From: Aquatica leii
Lineage: Eukaryota; Arthropoda; Insecta; Coleoptera; Lampyridae
DNA: 64,000 nt
Reading direction: 5' to 3'
NCBI GenBank assembly: GCA_035610365.1
Contig: CM069432.1
Location: 280,773,482 to 280,837,481, forward strand
The notes beneath the pieces are model-generated. The model saw only the letters and a program-made list of their open reading frames with translations, did not search any database and was not told the DNA's origin. This document shows positions 32,943-44,668 of this stretch, piece after piece; position 1 is the first letter of the stretch; each line of letters begins with the position of its first letter. A program made the position numbers and the translations under genes.

Positions 32943-34320
32943 ATGATTAGCCGCACCAAAGAAGACGAACAGTTAACACAGTTTTGGAATCTCGAAGAAG
33001 TGCCAATGAAAAAAATCATGTCTCCAGACGACGCTCATGTGGAAAACATTACACAGAGACGACTAAAAGAAACTCCGATAGAAGTTAATACAGTCCAAAT
33101 ACCATTCAAAGAAATATTCGCACCTGAATTAGGATATTCCAAATCTAAAGCCATTGCAAGATTACTACAACTCGAGAAAAGGTTACAAAAGGCTAACAAG
33201 TTAGCAGACCAATACCACGAATTTATGCAAGAATATTTAAACCTTGGCTACATAAAAAAAGTTCCAGGCCATCTACTAGACGAAGGAAAATACTACATTC
33301 CACATCAACCAATTTTAAAAGAGTCAAGTACCACTACAAAACTAAAAGTAGTATTTGACGCATCATCCAAATCATCCAATGGAGTGAGCCTCAACGAACT
33401 AATATACGCCAGACCAAGATTGCAACAAGAACTCTCCGACATACTACTACGTTAGAGAAAGCATCAAATTGCATTCAGCGCCGATATTGAGAAAATGTAC
33501 CGTTAAATTAAAATATCTGAAGAAGACCAAACATTCCATCGGATCTTGTGGAGGTTTGACTAAGTCACACCATTACAAGAATTTTGCCTCACGACTGCCA
33601 CGTATGGAACAACCTCTGCACCATTTCTTGCAATAAGAACTCTTCAGCAACTGGCTGAAGACGAAAAAGTATCATACCCAAAAGCATCTAAAATCATCAT
33701 GAAAGACTTTTATGTTGACGATGTTTTGTCTGGAGCTGATAACATTGAAGAGACGAACTCTCCGACATACTACTACGTTAGAGAAAGCATCAAATTGCAT
33801 TCAGCGCCGATATTGAGAAAATGTACCGTTAAATTAAAATATCTGAAGAAGACCAAACATTCCATCGGATCTTGTGGAGGTTTGACTAAGTCACACCATT
33901 ACAAGAATTTTGCCTCACGACTGCCACGTATGGAACAACCTCTGCACCATTTCTTGCAATAAGAACTCTTCAGCAATTGGCTGAAGACGAAAAAGTATCA
34001 TACCCAAAAGCATCTAAAATCATCATGAAAGACTTTTATGTTGACGATGTTTTGTCTGGAGCTGATAACATTGAAGAGACCATTCAGCTACAATCTGCTA
34101 AATTGCTAAAATCAGAAGGATTCACTTTACGCAAATGGTCCAGTAATAAGCTTCAATTACTAGAGGCATTAACTGAAGAAATGAAGAATCAAGCCTCATT
34201 GGAAATAAACGAAGACAAAACGCGGAAATCCTTAAGAATCCATTGGGGACAATTTTTGTTTCAAAATAAGCACAACTTATCACCAAAGTGTTTCAAAACA
34301 AACCATATTATCACAAATTG
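32943..34320 (+). pseudogene. BEL/Pao-2 reverse transcriptase, internally duplicated
   Basis: The frame 32943-33455 carries the RT lead-in: QLTQFWNLEEVP, LQLEKRLQKANKLADQYHEF, YYIPHQPILKESSTTTKLKV and VVFDASSKSSNGVSLNEL. After 33455 a shift continues with HQIAFSADIEKMYR, the first catalytic region. Then TYGTTSAPFLAIRTLQQLAE and the catalytic box FYVDDVLSGAD follow. The whole stretch from 33429 is present twice in tandem, so two YVDD boxes occur (about 33711 and 34037). After the second copy the frame 33977-34324 continues with FTLRKWSSNKLQLLEAL. The tandem copy and frame changes inactivate it. Confidence 0.85.
33429..34080 (+). repeat. 326-bp tandem duplication inside BEL/Pao-2 RT
   Basis: Bases 33429-33754 and 33755-34080 are the same 326 bases, starting GAACTCTCCGACATACTACT and ending TTGAAGAGAC. 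The only difference I find is C or T in the CAGCAACTGG/CAGCAATTGG position. The junctions are head to tail without extra bases. It is either a very recent duplication or an assembly artefact. Confidence 0.9.
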
Positions 34321-34324
34321 CTGA

Positions 34325-35603
34325 ATGGTTCGACCCATTGGGATGTTTGGCTACGATGATAATAAAGGCCAATTATTAATACAAAAACTCTGGGTAGCAG
34401 ATTTAGAATGGGACCAACCTGTTCCTGATGATATTAAAGCGAAGTGGATCAACTTCAACGACCAACTCAAATGTATAGAAGACATTAGGGTACCACGATG
34501 GATAAAGTACATCAATGGCATGGATATTCAATTACATGGTTTCTGTGATGCTTCAGAAAGGGTATATGGCGCAGTAATATATGCTAAAACCATCAACAAA
34601 ACAGGAGAAGTTACCACCACACTTCTAACAGCAAAACCTAAGGTTGCCCCAGGTAAAGCAAAAACAACAATTCCAAGACTAGAGTTGTGTGCCGCTGTCT
34701 TACTTGCCAAATTAATAAAGAGAACCATCACTGCCTTAAATATTCAGAAAACATCAGTCTTTGCATGGACCGACTCGATGATAGCCTTAGCTTGGATCAA
34801 AGGAGAAGCATCCAGATGGAAAACATTTATAGCCAATCGAGTCGCAGAAATAAACAATCTATTACCCTCTCAATGTTGGCAACACGTACCTTCAGAAGAA
34901 AACCCGGCGGATATGATATCCCGAGGAATGGACAATAGCAAGATAAAAAACTGTACGCTCTGGTGGAATGGTCCAAAATGGCTGCTAAACGAAGTCCAAT
35001 GGCCCAAACAAGTTCAATCGTTCCAAACAAAAAAAAGAAATCAAGCTCTGTCACAATATTGCCGTACATTCCCTAGAAAATCCAATTATCACTAAATTTT
35101 CATTGTTACCAAGAATGGTTCCAGTTACGTCTTATTGCAGAAGATTCACAAACCACGCTAAAAAATAGCCAAAACAAACTGAACGTCTGTTGGTCCAAGA
35201 ATTAGATGCCACACTACTACAACTGGTCAAACAAACTCAACAAGAAATAATGCACAGAGAACTCAGGACATTGCAATTGAAAAAACCGCTTGAGAAAAAT
35301 AGTAACATATTTAACCTGGATCCATTCATCGACAACAAGGACATTATTCGAGTAGGGGGAGATTAAGGAATTCTCCACTTCCATATGAACAAAAGCACCC
35401 AATTGTACTGCCGTCTCACTGCCACCTGTCACAATTATTAGTCCAGGACGCTCATCTAAAAACACTACATGGAGGAAAAGCTACACTAGCTTACGTTCAA
35501 AGAAAATTTTGGATAATTAATGGGAAGAAAATAGTTCGTTCTATCATCAACAAATGCATCAAATGCATTCGCTACAAGGCCCAGACGGCAAATCAAATAA
35601 TGG
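34325..35603 (+). pseudogene. BEL/Pao-2 RNase H-like region and truncated integrase
   Basis: An open frame of 256 codons (34325-35095) carries GQLLIQKLWVADLEWDQPVP and LHGFCDASERVYGAVIYA. KPKVAPGKAKTTIPRLELCA, FAWTDSMIALAWIKGEASR and VPSEENPADMISRGMD follow. This is the BEL RNase H-like domain in good condition. The integrase follows with several shifts. Its zinc-binding part is seen near 35395-35600 as HPIVLPSHCHLS, LKTLHGGKATLAYVQRKFW and KCIKCIRYKAQTANQIMG. The element stops at about 35603, before the integrase catalytic core, so the 3' half of integrase and the 3' LTR are missing. Confidence 0.85.
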
Positions 35604-36150
35604 GGTTGGTTATGGTTAATGTTTCCTAAATCGAAGACAATTACGATAAAAAAATCGTATTGGCATATACAATGTTATTTTTTGGAAATTAATTCACAAA
35701 TTGTAACGGTTATTACCATTTGGTTGAACTTACAATGTTTCCGAATAAAAACATTATAGATGATTTTACAATTTTTGTTGAATTGTCTGCAAAAAATACA
35801 TTCTGTATCAAAAAATTAATTTTAATAAATGATATGTTAATATAAACGTACAAAAGTAAAAATACAGTAAAAATTAATTTTATAATTATTTAAAATGAGT
35901 CTTCCTCGCTATCTCTGTTACTATCAAAAGTTAAAGAATCGTAAAACCATCTGTATGTGTCTCCGAAACCTTTTACTTCAAATATTGTATAATATATATA
36001 TATATATACAGCGTTATACAAAAGTATGGAAACATGCTTATAACTTGAAAACCGCGAGGATTAGCGGTTTGAAACTTTGGGGGAGTATGTAAGACATACT
36101 TCCGGACATTTTTTATTCTTTATAAAATTTTGATACGATGCTCCAATTAC
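35604..36150. other. No gene; (TA)n microsatellite near 35990-36008
   Basis: AT-rich DNA with a perfect TA run inside ATATATATATATACAGCG. No coding signal. It separates the truncated BEL/Pao-2 from the purine-rich LINE. Confidence 0.45.
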
Positions 36151-37590
36151 CAGTAATTGATATCTACTTCTGATTTCTCCCATTCTTTAATTTTTATTCT
36201 CTTTGTCGTCCTGTTTTTTTCCCTCTGCTTCTTTAGGTACTTCCATACATCTTCTTCCGTTTTTATTCCTTTAATCTGCTCCTCTTGTTTCTTTTTGTTT
36301 TCTTCCTTCTTTCTGTCGCATGTTTTTTTGTATATTTTTACTGCTTCTTTGTATTCTTCTTTTTCTTTCCTCCCTTTTTTTCGCTGTCTTAATGCTCTCC
36401 TTGCATTTTTCTTTGCTTCCTTGCATTCCTTATCCCATCATTTCTTCTATCCTGTTTTCTTTCCCTTCCATTTTCTAAATCTGACTCTCTCTGTTGCTTT
36501 CTCCATCATCTCTCTCATTTCCTCTACACTTTCTTGTAATTCCTTCCCTATCCATACCGTTTTCCCTATTCTCTCTTTATATCTTTTTATACCCTCTTCT
36601 GTCCACTTTTTTTAGTTATGTACTTCTCCTCTTCCTCTCTCTCTTCTCTTTCTCTTCCTTCCATTGTCAATTCCAGTGGTTGATGGTCTGACTCTACCCT
36701 TTCTCCCACCTTAAATGTCTTTACCTTTTTTGCGGCCTCTTCATTTGTCATTAAAAAATCTATTATTGATTCTCCCCTTCCTCCTATGTACGTAAATTCC
36801 CCCTTTCCATCTTCTTCTCTGTTCCCGTTCATTATTTCCCACCCTTTTTCGTTGCACAATTCCAGCAGTTCTTCTCCCTCTTTATTTATCACCTTGTTCT
36901 TTGTTTGTCTCTTTCCCGTCCCTTTTCTTTCTTGTATTCCCCCCTCTACCCCTATTCTTGCGTTGAAGTCCCCTCCTACTATTATCAATCCCTCTTCCCT
37001 ATCTTCTATCATCTCTTCTATGTTTTTCCTTGTCTCTTTCATTCTACTGCTATAAACTGTCACTACTTTTATTTTTAATATTGGTGAAGTAATTCATTTC
37101 TCTAAGTGGAGTCTCTTTTTAAAATAATATTTTATTACTCTTTTATTTTTGTTTTTCCCCACTGTATGTTTCTTTCTACAACTCCTCTTCTCTGTTGCAC
37201 TTTCTCTTTCTTTTCCTTACTCAGCCATTTTTTTCTTATTCCCGTTATTATACCCCCCTTTGCTCTCCCTTTTTTCTTTTCTCTTTCTGCATATTGCACC
37301 ACCCACTCACATTCCTCCGGCAACTCTTTTTCCCACCACTCCCATTCCTTTTCTTCCATCCATGTTTCCTGTAATCCCACTACATCCTGTTCCTTGATGT
37401 ACTTCCAGAAATCATGTTCCTTGTTTTTTATTCCCGCTACGTTCCAAAACAATACTCTCAGCTCACTCACCTCCCCCTGTGCTTCTTCCTTCCTTCCTTT
37501 TTTTTTCTTCCTTCTTTTTCTTTTCCATTTCCATCTCTCATCTCATTCCTTTTCTTTGCCATTTCGTCAACTTTCTCTCTCTCCAGCCCC
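36150..37590 (-). pseudogene. Purine-rich LINE, ORF2 endonuclease and linker
   Basis: On the minus strand, ORF2 begins near 37475 with SELRVLFWNVAGIKNKEHDF and continues through VVGLQETW, the first half of an APE-type endonuclease (frame 37470-37135). After a frame change, 37063-36587 carries IIVGGDFNARIGVEGG, FTYIGGRGESIIDFLMTN and VGERVESDHQPLEL. These supply the Asp, Asn and His boxes of the nuclease, all intact. A highly charged linker rich in Lys and Glu follows to about 36150. The RT is absent, so the copy is truncated within ORF2. The protein is unusually rich in Lys, Glu and Arg, reflecting a purine-rich coding strand. The LINE group is not certain. Confidence 0.75.
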
Positions 37591-37600
37591 CCTTTGCCCT

Positions 37601-38400
37601 TTAGTTTTTTGCCTTTTGGTTCCCCAATTTCTCTCCCCTTTCTCTGATCAGTCCCCTATCCTTGTCGTTCCATATGTATCTGTCTCCGTCTATCTCCATT
37701 TTTCTGTACCCTACCCATACTCTTTTCCTTCCGCTCTTTTTTCCACCGCTATGTTCATTATTTCTCTTTGCACTCTTCTTTCCTCCCATGTCAAATCGTG
37801 ACTTATATATATTCTTGTATTCTTTAATTTCTTCTTCTCCTCCATTACCCTCTGTTATTCCTCCCATCCTGCGATTTCCGCCACCACCATCTCATTTTTC
37901 TTTTCTTTGTTTATTACTGTCACTTTTTTCACCTCTACTTTTACATTTATTTTTTCTTCCAGCATCACTGCTAAATCTTTTTGTGGTTTTTCACTTCTCC
38001 ACCCCTTTATCACAATATTATTCTTTCTTTTCCATCTTTCCTCGTCTTCCGCTTTTTTCTCCAGTTTTTCTATTCTCTCCACCAGTTTCTCTTTTTTCTT
38101 CTCCCACTTCTTTTCTCTTTCTCCCATTTCTTTTTCATTTCTTTGATTTCTTGTCTTATTCCTTGCATATTTTCTTCCATCTGTTTCATCATTTCTCTCA
38201 TTAATTCTTTTAACTCCTCCATTTCTTTCCTTCCTCCTTCTGTTCTTGAGGTTTTTCCTTCGCTCTCCTCCGATATCTTTTTAATGTCTGGTGATCTTAT
38301 TGTTTTCTTTCCTCTTTCAAATATTTGTTGCCTTTCTTTTTCCTCTTCCTCTCTCTCTCTTTTATTCATCCTTTTCCCCCTTTTTTTTATTTCTTATTTA
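37601..38400 (-). pseudogene. Purine-rich LINE, ORF1 (coiled-coil protein)
   Basis: Three overlapping minus-strand frames, 38369-38070, 38127-37855 and 37867-37601, read as one ORF1 with two frame changes. The N-terminal part is a long charged coiled coil (LKELMREMMKQMEENMQGIR, then EKLVERIEKLEKKAEDEERW). A globular segment follows with RKNNIVIKGWRSEKPQKDL and VEVKKVTVINKEKKNEMVVA, resembling the RRM-like part of LINE ORF1 proteins. The C-terminus has VGYRKMEIDGDRYIWNDKD. It lies just upstream of ORF2 on the same strand, as expected for a two-ORF LINE. Confidence 0.65.
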
Positions 38401-40185
38401 TTTATTTTTTTTTAAATTTAATTATTTATTTAATTTTTTTAAATTTATTGTTATTATTTTTTTTTCTTAATTCCTCCTTACCTTCTTTTCTTATTTTTTT
38501 GTGTTTTAAAACATCACCCTTGTAGCTAATTCGCTTTAATTTCGCTTTAAATGTAATAATTTCGATTAATGTAGAAGGTTATCTTTTGTCTATGACCTTT
38601 TCGATTACCCTGCTTATTCACCTTAATCACACTTGTTCGTCAGTTTTATAATTTTCCACCACGGTTTCTATTCTTCCGTTAATTTATTTATTATTTTACA
38701 CCCTTCCTTTTTTATCCACCCCTTTTTCTCTCCTGCTTCCCTCTTACTACCACTACTAACACCAGCACCTTCACTAACTATCTTCTCCAACTTCTACACT
38801 TGTATTTCTCTTTTACGTTTGTAAATGTAAATACGACCTTCTACGTCGAATGTTACCGCACGAATCAAATATTGTAAATGCTGATATTTTAGTGTTGAAA
38901 ACACGTATAGGAAGCTTGATTCGAAGGCTCGTGTAACGAAACGATCAAACGCTCAGATGAAACAAATCTGGAACTTGCGGTGGTTCCCAATCTCACTTTA
39001 TTTTTTGTATTTTTCGGATGCAGTGTTTATTATTATTAAATAAGATATTCCTTATGATTGGTTTTATGTTTTAAAAATATAATAAGTCTCAAATTCACTC
39101 AGCAGTATTGAAAAATGATTCTAGTAATTGCAGAATTAGTGATCCGCGCGAGCTTCCGCCTTGTACGCTGCAATAACGGTACAATATAGATGAAAATTGC
39201 AAATAAACAATTTATTGAGCACAAAATTTACTACAAAAAAGTCCGCAACTATCAGTAATTACTAGTTTAAATCATAAACGATTTCACTGTAAAGTTATCA
39301 ACAAAGGTCAAAGTAGGTAAAATAAAATTTGAGTAAATTTTGAATGTCGTTGAATTGTATCAAAAGTCAAACAATTGTAAAGATTATTAGCGTTATAAAT
39401 CTGTTAAGACTAAAGAAAGGATTCATGTTAAAGTAAAGTTCATCTCTTTAATGCTTTTTATAGTCAGTAGCGCATTTGTTTAATATTAATAAAAGAAAAA
39501 TTTGTAGAATCGGTAAAAAAAATAGAATTTAATAAAAAGGCATGTCGGTTATTTCGCGTCGCAAAATGTTTTTATTGCGAGTTCAATCTGCTGTAAGTCT
39601 TCTTTAGATATGACAAGGAATCGCGAACGCGACAAACTGTTAATAAAAATCCAATTTTGCAACTTTTACATCTGAAAGGATGTGGCAACGTAGCTCGAAT
39701 CGTGTCATAATCTTAGAAACTGTAGAACTGTGAACCGCCATAAAACTCAGGTAAAATACAGTAATCGTTTAGCTTTGTTGTTTTTTTTAAAAATAGGCAT
39801 CAACTAGTTAGAGTGTGGTGAAGCAATTGTCAGGGATCACGCGATATAAATTGATTATTTAATCATTGAATGATTTATTTAATCCAAGCGTATTCAATCG
39901 GCCTGGCAAAATTTCTAAAAGTTCCACTTTGGCTCTAAAATTGATTGTGTCTAGAGAAAATTTTACATGTATTCGAATGGTGTTTGAACAACTTTTTGAA
40001 GGTCAAAGAAAGAGACAGATAGTTTTGAATCAATTTTAGATCTTTTCTTATCAGCTTTCTTTAATTCCTTTTGCTATTGTTTTCGTAAGATATGTATGTT
40101 TGTTCTGGAATTCAATTAAATTCGGTATTGAAGATATCCTTATACTGTCTCTCTGTGGCTAAAGATATCAGTTGTTTTTCGTTAG
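38400..40185. other. T-rich tract, then no gene seen
   Basis: 38380-38470 is low-complexity T/A. On the minus strand it precedes LINE ORF1 and may be its 5' leader. The pyrimidine-rich character continues to about 38820. From there to 40185 the DNA is AT-rich without a recognisable gene. Confidence 0.4.
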
Positions 40186-40189
40186 CCCA

Positions 40190-40480
40190 CCTTGGATATT
40201 GTTAATCTATCTTTAACATACAATTTATTGGTATTTTCTCTACAATAATGTGAACTTTTCGAAAAAGATTTATATGCTCTCTAACTTCTTGTTTTACACT
40301 GTCCAAAATTACAAATGGTCGATTAGTATGCTTTCCTCTTTTGTCTGAATTCCCAGTACCTGTGATAGAATCATTTTTGTTAAAGCTGTAGAAACCCACA
40401 TATCCAAAATTGAAAGGGTATCAAAAAACATTTTCTTGCCTACTTCTACGTTTTTGTTTGACTTTAGTGGGAGGATGTAC
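40190..40480 (-). pseudogene. Fragment of a repetitive insect protein of unknown function
   Basis: Minus-strand text near 40440-40385 reads VCKKMFFDTLSILDMWVSTA in one frame. After a shift, 40399-40202 gives DKRGKHTNRPFVILDSVKQE and VREHINLFRKVH. I recognise this pattern, a C-x-x-F-x-x-T-L segment, then RGKH-x-NRP, then V-x-x-HI-x-x-F/L-x-R-V, from a multicopy protein family in insect genomes that is probably transposon-encoded and has no assigned function. The piece lacks both ends and is broken by at least one frameshift. The recognition rests on motif memory only. Confidence 0.4.
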
Positions 40481-41830
40481 GACAATGAAGATTTTTTTCG
40501 CGACAGTTCATTTTTTTATTTCACAGTCACGCGTTTTTTTTAATCCGCTTTACACAACTTCCTACAAATGAGAATTGCGTATTATAGTCAAAAAAAATTT
40601 CCAAATCTCTTGTCTTGTTCCTTGGCTTAATTTAGTGTTGCTCTGATAAGATTTGTGCATCCAAATTCCATTTATTTTTTGTTATAACACTTTTATTTGT
40701 TCTTCCCCGGATCTAAGTTTTTTCTTTACTACATTTGCTTGCCGTTGAGCAGTGTTTCGACATCTCTGTCTATTTTTTCCTAAACGCATTTCTAATTCTG
40801 TTATTTTTCATTTTGCGTTTGAATATCCAGATTATGTGACAAATCAGAAATTACGTAATTAGAGTCACATTGAGAATGCTGGCATAAAGTACAATTTTTG
40901 GATATTATCTGAAAATAATGATTGGATGTTATAAAAAAGGTGAAAATGACACGTGGTGAAAAGTTTATAACAGGAAAACGTTACCAGTATAGCACAATAA
41001 AAGGTAAGAAACGTTCATCTATGTTTTGTCCTGACTTTCATCACTTTTCCATCTGTCTGCTACATTAGACTGACAAAGAGTACAAACTCAGAAACATACA
41101 TATCTGCAACTGCATCGTTGTTACCTTTTTTGTAGTGCTATACCGTTACAGGAATGCCTATTGAAACAATCCTGACAGTACAGTTCAAACACCATACATC
41201 GGGGTATCGTTTTATAATACGAACAAGTATATTACGAAATACCTTCGTCAGTTTCTAAAACTAGCGTATTCCCCACCACTTTATAGTTAAAATTCTGGTG
41301 TTGCTCACTATATACAGGAATCGGTGCATTAAGAGATTCTAAAAATAAAGTATGTACTTATATATTTTTATGAATTTAATTTAAGCATACCTGAAAAATC
41401 TTTTAAGGAAGTATTGTTATTCTCTTCCAGTTTCGATTTTTCCTTTGAAATTACAGATATTTACAATGACTATATCAAGGTAATGTATCTACGTTTAAAT
41501 TGAAGCAAACCTATTAATTTTGTGTGTAAATTTAACAGTGTGTTACTTTGATTTGAACAACAAAGAATACATAATAGTAAACTAACTGACCTCGTGCAGT
41601 ACTAAGTATTTTTAAAATTTTTAAGTCTCTATTCAACATAGTTGCTTCAATTGTGTCTTACGTTTATGGGTGAAAGTTTGATTTGTGTTAGATACAATTA
41701 TAAATAAGTCTCGTTTTCTCGGCTTTGTAAACTAAAAATTAAAAGTTTGAGTTTCAATAAACAAAATTTATGTCTAAAAGAAAAAAAAACAAAAACTCAA
41801 ATTTGTTAGTTACAATATTTTTATTTGGAG
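40481..41830. other. No gene seen
   Basis: AT-rich. The first 400 bases may be further upstream sequence of the repetitive-protein fragment on the minus strand, for example a basic stretch near 40790-40690, but nothing decisive is visible. Confidence 0.35.
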
Positions 41831-41837
41831 GCATCGA

Positions 41838-41925
41838 AATATAATATACGTTCAAATCCTGCATGCGATAATTTTTTTTTCGAAAAAAATTCTATATCTT
41901 GAAGGGAAAGATACATTAAAATAAT
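41838..41925 (+). repeat. SINE-like unit, copy 2
   Basis: GTTCAAATCCTGCATGCGATAA with a T-run and CTTGAAGGGAAAGATA repeats the layout of 14130-14230. The B-box has one change from consensus. Confidence 0.5.
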
Positions 41926-42300
41926 TTTTACTGATTGACTAAAGAGGAAAGCAATATCGAGGCGCACAAATATAGGAGTTAGTCGATATGACAACATAAG
42001 CTCAATTTGCCATATTTCGGTTACCTTAATGAAATCGTGCTAGGAAGTCAATACAAACGTGTACATGTCACTTCAAAGTGGGTAGGATAAAATTTTTTTT
42101 TAACAAAAGTTGTCTATTGTGTTGCTATTATTTCTTTTAACCTTCAAGTTACCATGTGTTGTTTTTGTTGTCTTTTCCTAAGTTTTTTTTACAACTGTCC
42201 AATATTTTTTTAGCTGAGTTTCTTTCAACAATGTTTAATAATATATAACAAATTTTTCAATTGTTATTTGTTTTGCGACGTAAAAAAAAATATTGTCGTT

Positions 42301-42349
42301 GGGGTCATATTTGACTCCACGTGGTAACCGACGTTCTAAAAAGTAATTC
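42301..42349 (+). repeat. piggyBac left subterminal repeat
   Basis: A near-palindromic 18-mer, GGGGTCATATTTGACTCC, is followed by ACGTGGTAACCGACG. The same arrangement, diverged, is at 44408-44456. The tails run in the same direction, so this is a direct repeat with a palindromic head. Confidence 0.6.
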
Positions 42350-42533
42350 TAATATTTTGTCTGCATTTGTCATCTAATCTGCTTGTTTCAACATGTTTTA
42401 ACGTGTTATTCGTCTGACTCATGATTACTACCATTCCGTCTTTAGTCCTTACATTCGGCGAATTTTTTCGAATCAGTTGAAAAGTGTGTCTGCTGTGTTA
42501 TTACATTTTATTGGAAATAGTTGTTGTTGAATT

Positions 42534-44279
42534 ATGGCTAGAAAAGATTTGTCTCAGCGTGAAGTGGAAGAAATAGCTAGCAATATTAATTTACTGAATG
42601 AAATTGAAGATGAAATTTTATCTGACGATAGTGATGCCGAATTTGAAGAAGTAAGTGTACCTGATGTAAACCCGATTCAAAGTTCGGAAGACGATGACAG
42701 TGATGATAATTTGCCCAATGATACAAATATACTGGTGGGTAAAGATGGTTCCATATGGAAAAAAGATAAGCCTCATGTTAGAAGACGAAATCAGCGAAGT
42801 ATTCTAAAAACACCGTCAGGATTAACAAAATTCAGTGAACATATTTCAACATGCCTAGATGCTTTCCATTTATTTATTTCGGAAGACATTATAGACATAA
42901 TACTTAGAGAAACAAACATTAGAGCTAGAAGAATTGTAGGCGATACGTGAAAGCCAGTACATGCGAATGAGTTACATGCATTTTTTGGATTACTGCTTCT
43001 AGCTGGTGGTTTGAAAGTACGCCAAGAACCAATATTGGAGCTGTGGAGTACGAAATACATGTCTCTCCATAGACCAATTTTTTGTGCTGCAATGTCTCGT
43101 AATCGAATGAGAGACCTTTTGGAAATACATTCGATTTGACGATATGGACACCCGAGAAGAACGACGGGCAACAAATAAATTAGCAGCTATTCGTAACATT
43201 CACGATATTCTCGCTGCAAATTGCAAAAAATCGAATAATAATAATGCTGAAGTATGTATTGATGAACAACTTGTTCCTTTCCGTGGAAAATGTCCCTTTC
43301 GAGTGTATATGAAGTCGAAATCAGATAAATACGGCATTACAATCTGGGCTTTATGCGATGTTAGTAACAGATATTGCTGGAATTTTCAAATATATGCTGG
43401 AATGGTAGACAACGCTCCAGAACAAGGGAACAAGGTAAAACACAATTTTATCGTTTTATGCACGAGTATAAAATTTCATTTTTAGGGAAGCGGGTAGTTT
43501 TGGATTTGGTTGAGGGTTTGAGAGAGGGTTATGGTATTACCACAGATAATTTTTTTACGTCTATGTCTTTGGCGAAGGAGCTACTGCAGCAATCAAAAAC
43601 CTTGACCGGAACAATTCGTAAAACACGTAGAGAAATACCAAAAGAATTTTTGCCAAAAAGAAATCGAGCAGAATACTCAAGCGAAATTCTATATGGAGAA
43701 GACACAATTTTAGTATCTTACGTACCTAAAAAATATAGAAGCGTTATGCTACTTTCAACGCAACACCAAGATTTGGAATTGTTCGGAGAAGACCTCAGTT
43801 ACAAACCGCAAGTTATCTTGGACTATAATAGCTGCAAAGGAGCTGTGGACAGCGTCGATAAAATGGTGAAGGAATACTCATGCAGAAGAAATACAAATCG
43901 CTGGCCTCTTGTTCTATTTTTTAATTTCCTTTATATTGCTGCCATGAATGCATTTATTCTATACACTACCAAACTTGGAAATTTTGAAAAAGGGAAAACA
44001 TACCGAAGGAGATTATTTTTGCAAAAACTTGGGTTTGAATTAGTGATCCCACATATAAAAAAACGTACACTTCAAGGATTACCAAGACATGTGCAGAATG
44101 CAATAGCGATGGTTTTGGCAGACACAGAACCAGAGGAAGTCGAACCGCAAGACGAAACTATCGCTCGCCCAAAAAGAGGTCGTTGTAAGATATGTCCAAG
44201 AGCAAATGACAAAAAATTTTCGGAAACATTGCCAGAAAAAAAAACTACAATAATATGTAATAGTTGTTGCCCTCACTAA
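42534..44279 (+). pseudogene. piggyBac-type transposase, nearly complete
   Basis: The ATG at 42534 starts an acidic N-terminus (DEILSDDSDAEFEE) typical of PGBD4-like piggyBac proteins. An in-frame TGA ends this frame at 42948-42950, yet the same frame continues with HANELHAFFGLLLLAGGLKV. A shift near 43125 leads to IRFDDMDTREERRATNKL. CIDEQLVPFRG holds the first catalytic Asp. A 51-bp GT-AG segment at 43435-43485 may be an intron, though the flanking frames differ by one base. GKRVVLDLVEGL and ITTDNFFTS (second Asp) follow, then LDYNSCKGAVDSVDKM (third Asp). A C-terminal Cys cluster (GRCKICPRA, ICNSCCPH) closes the protein. All three catalytic Asp residues survive. One stop and one or two shifts inactivate it. 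Confidence 0.88.
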
Positions 44280-44407
44280 TTTATGTTTGCATTTTCTTTT
44301 TATATTTTTATTAGTTTATATGAAATCTAATGTTAATTTAAAATATTAATAAAGGTTACCATTACAAATTAATCGGTTTTTCTTTACAAAGTAAGAAAAA
44401 AAAACTT

Positions 44408-44456
44408 GGAGTCAAATCTGACCCCACTTTGTAATCGGCGCCTCAAAAATTGCTTG
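44408..44456 (+). repeat. piggyBac right subterminal repeat
   Basis: GGAGTCAAATCTGACCCC is followed by ACTTTGTAATCGGCG and a tail like that of the left copy (42301-42349). True piggyBac termini with TTAA were not identified. The next element starts at 44461, so the right end may be interrupted by it. Confidence 0.6.
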
Positions 44457-44629
44457 GTAACACTGGTCTGCAAAAAAATATGACACTATTCCGGGTGATT
44501 CTTATGTAAAATGACGTCCTGAATCCAAATATGTTTTACGTTTTCTTCCATCACCCACCATTTTCGAGAGAGCCCCAAATCTCTAATTTTACCACTTTTC
44601 GATAAATTAATTATAAATTATTTATCGAA

Positions 44630-44668
44630 CGATAATAATAATTATAATAATTATTATAATAATAAATA
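44630..44668. repeat. AT microsatellite, (AAT/ATT)n
   Basis: Runs of TAATAATAATTATAATAATT form a small imperfect palindrome just inside the left TIR of the CMC-type element. Confidence 0.5.

Noticed and set aside
36157..38415. Several long plus-strand frames rich in Phe, Ser, Leu and Pro (up to 231 codons), suggesting membrane proteins
   Set aside because: They are the complement of a purine-rich LINE whose minus-strand frames carry clear endonuclease and coiled-coil motifs.
43435..43485. Certain intron in piggyBac
   Set aside because: GT and AG are present, but removing it does not bring the flanking frames into phase, so a simple frameshift is equally likely.
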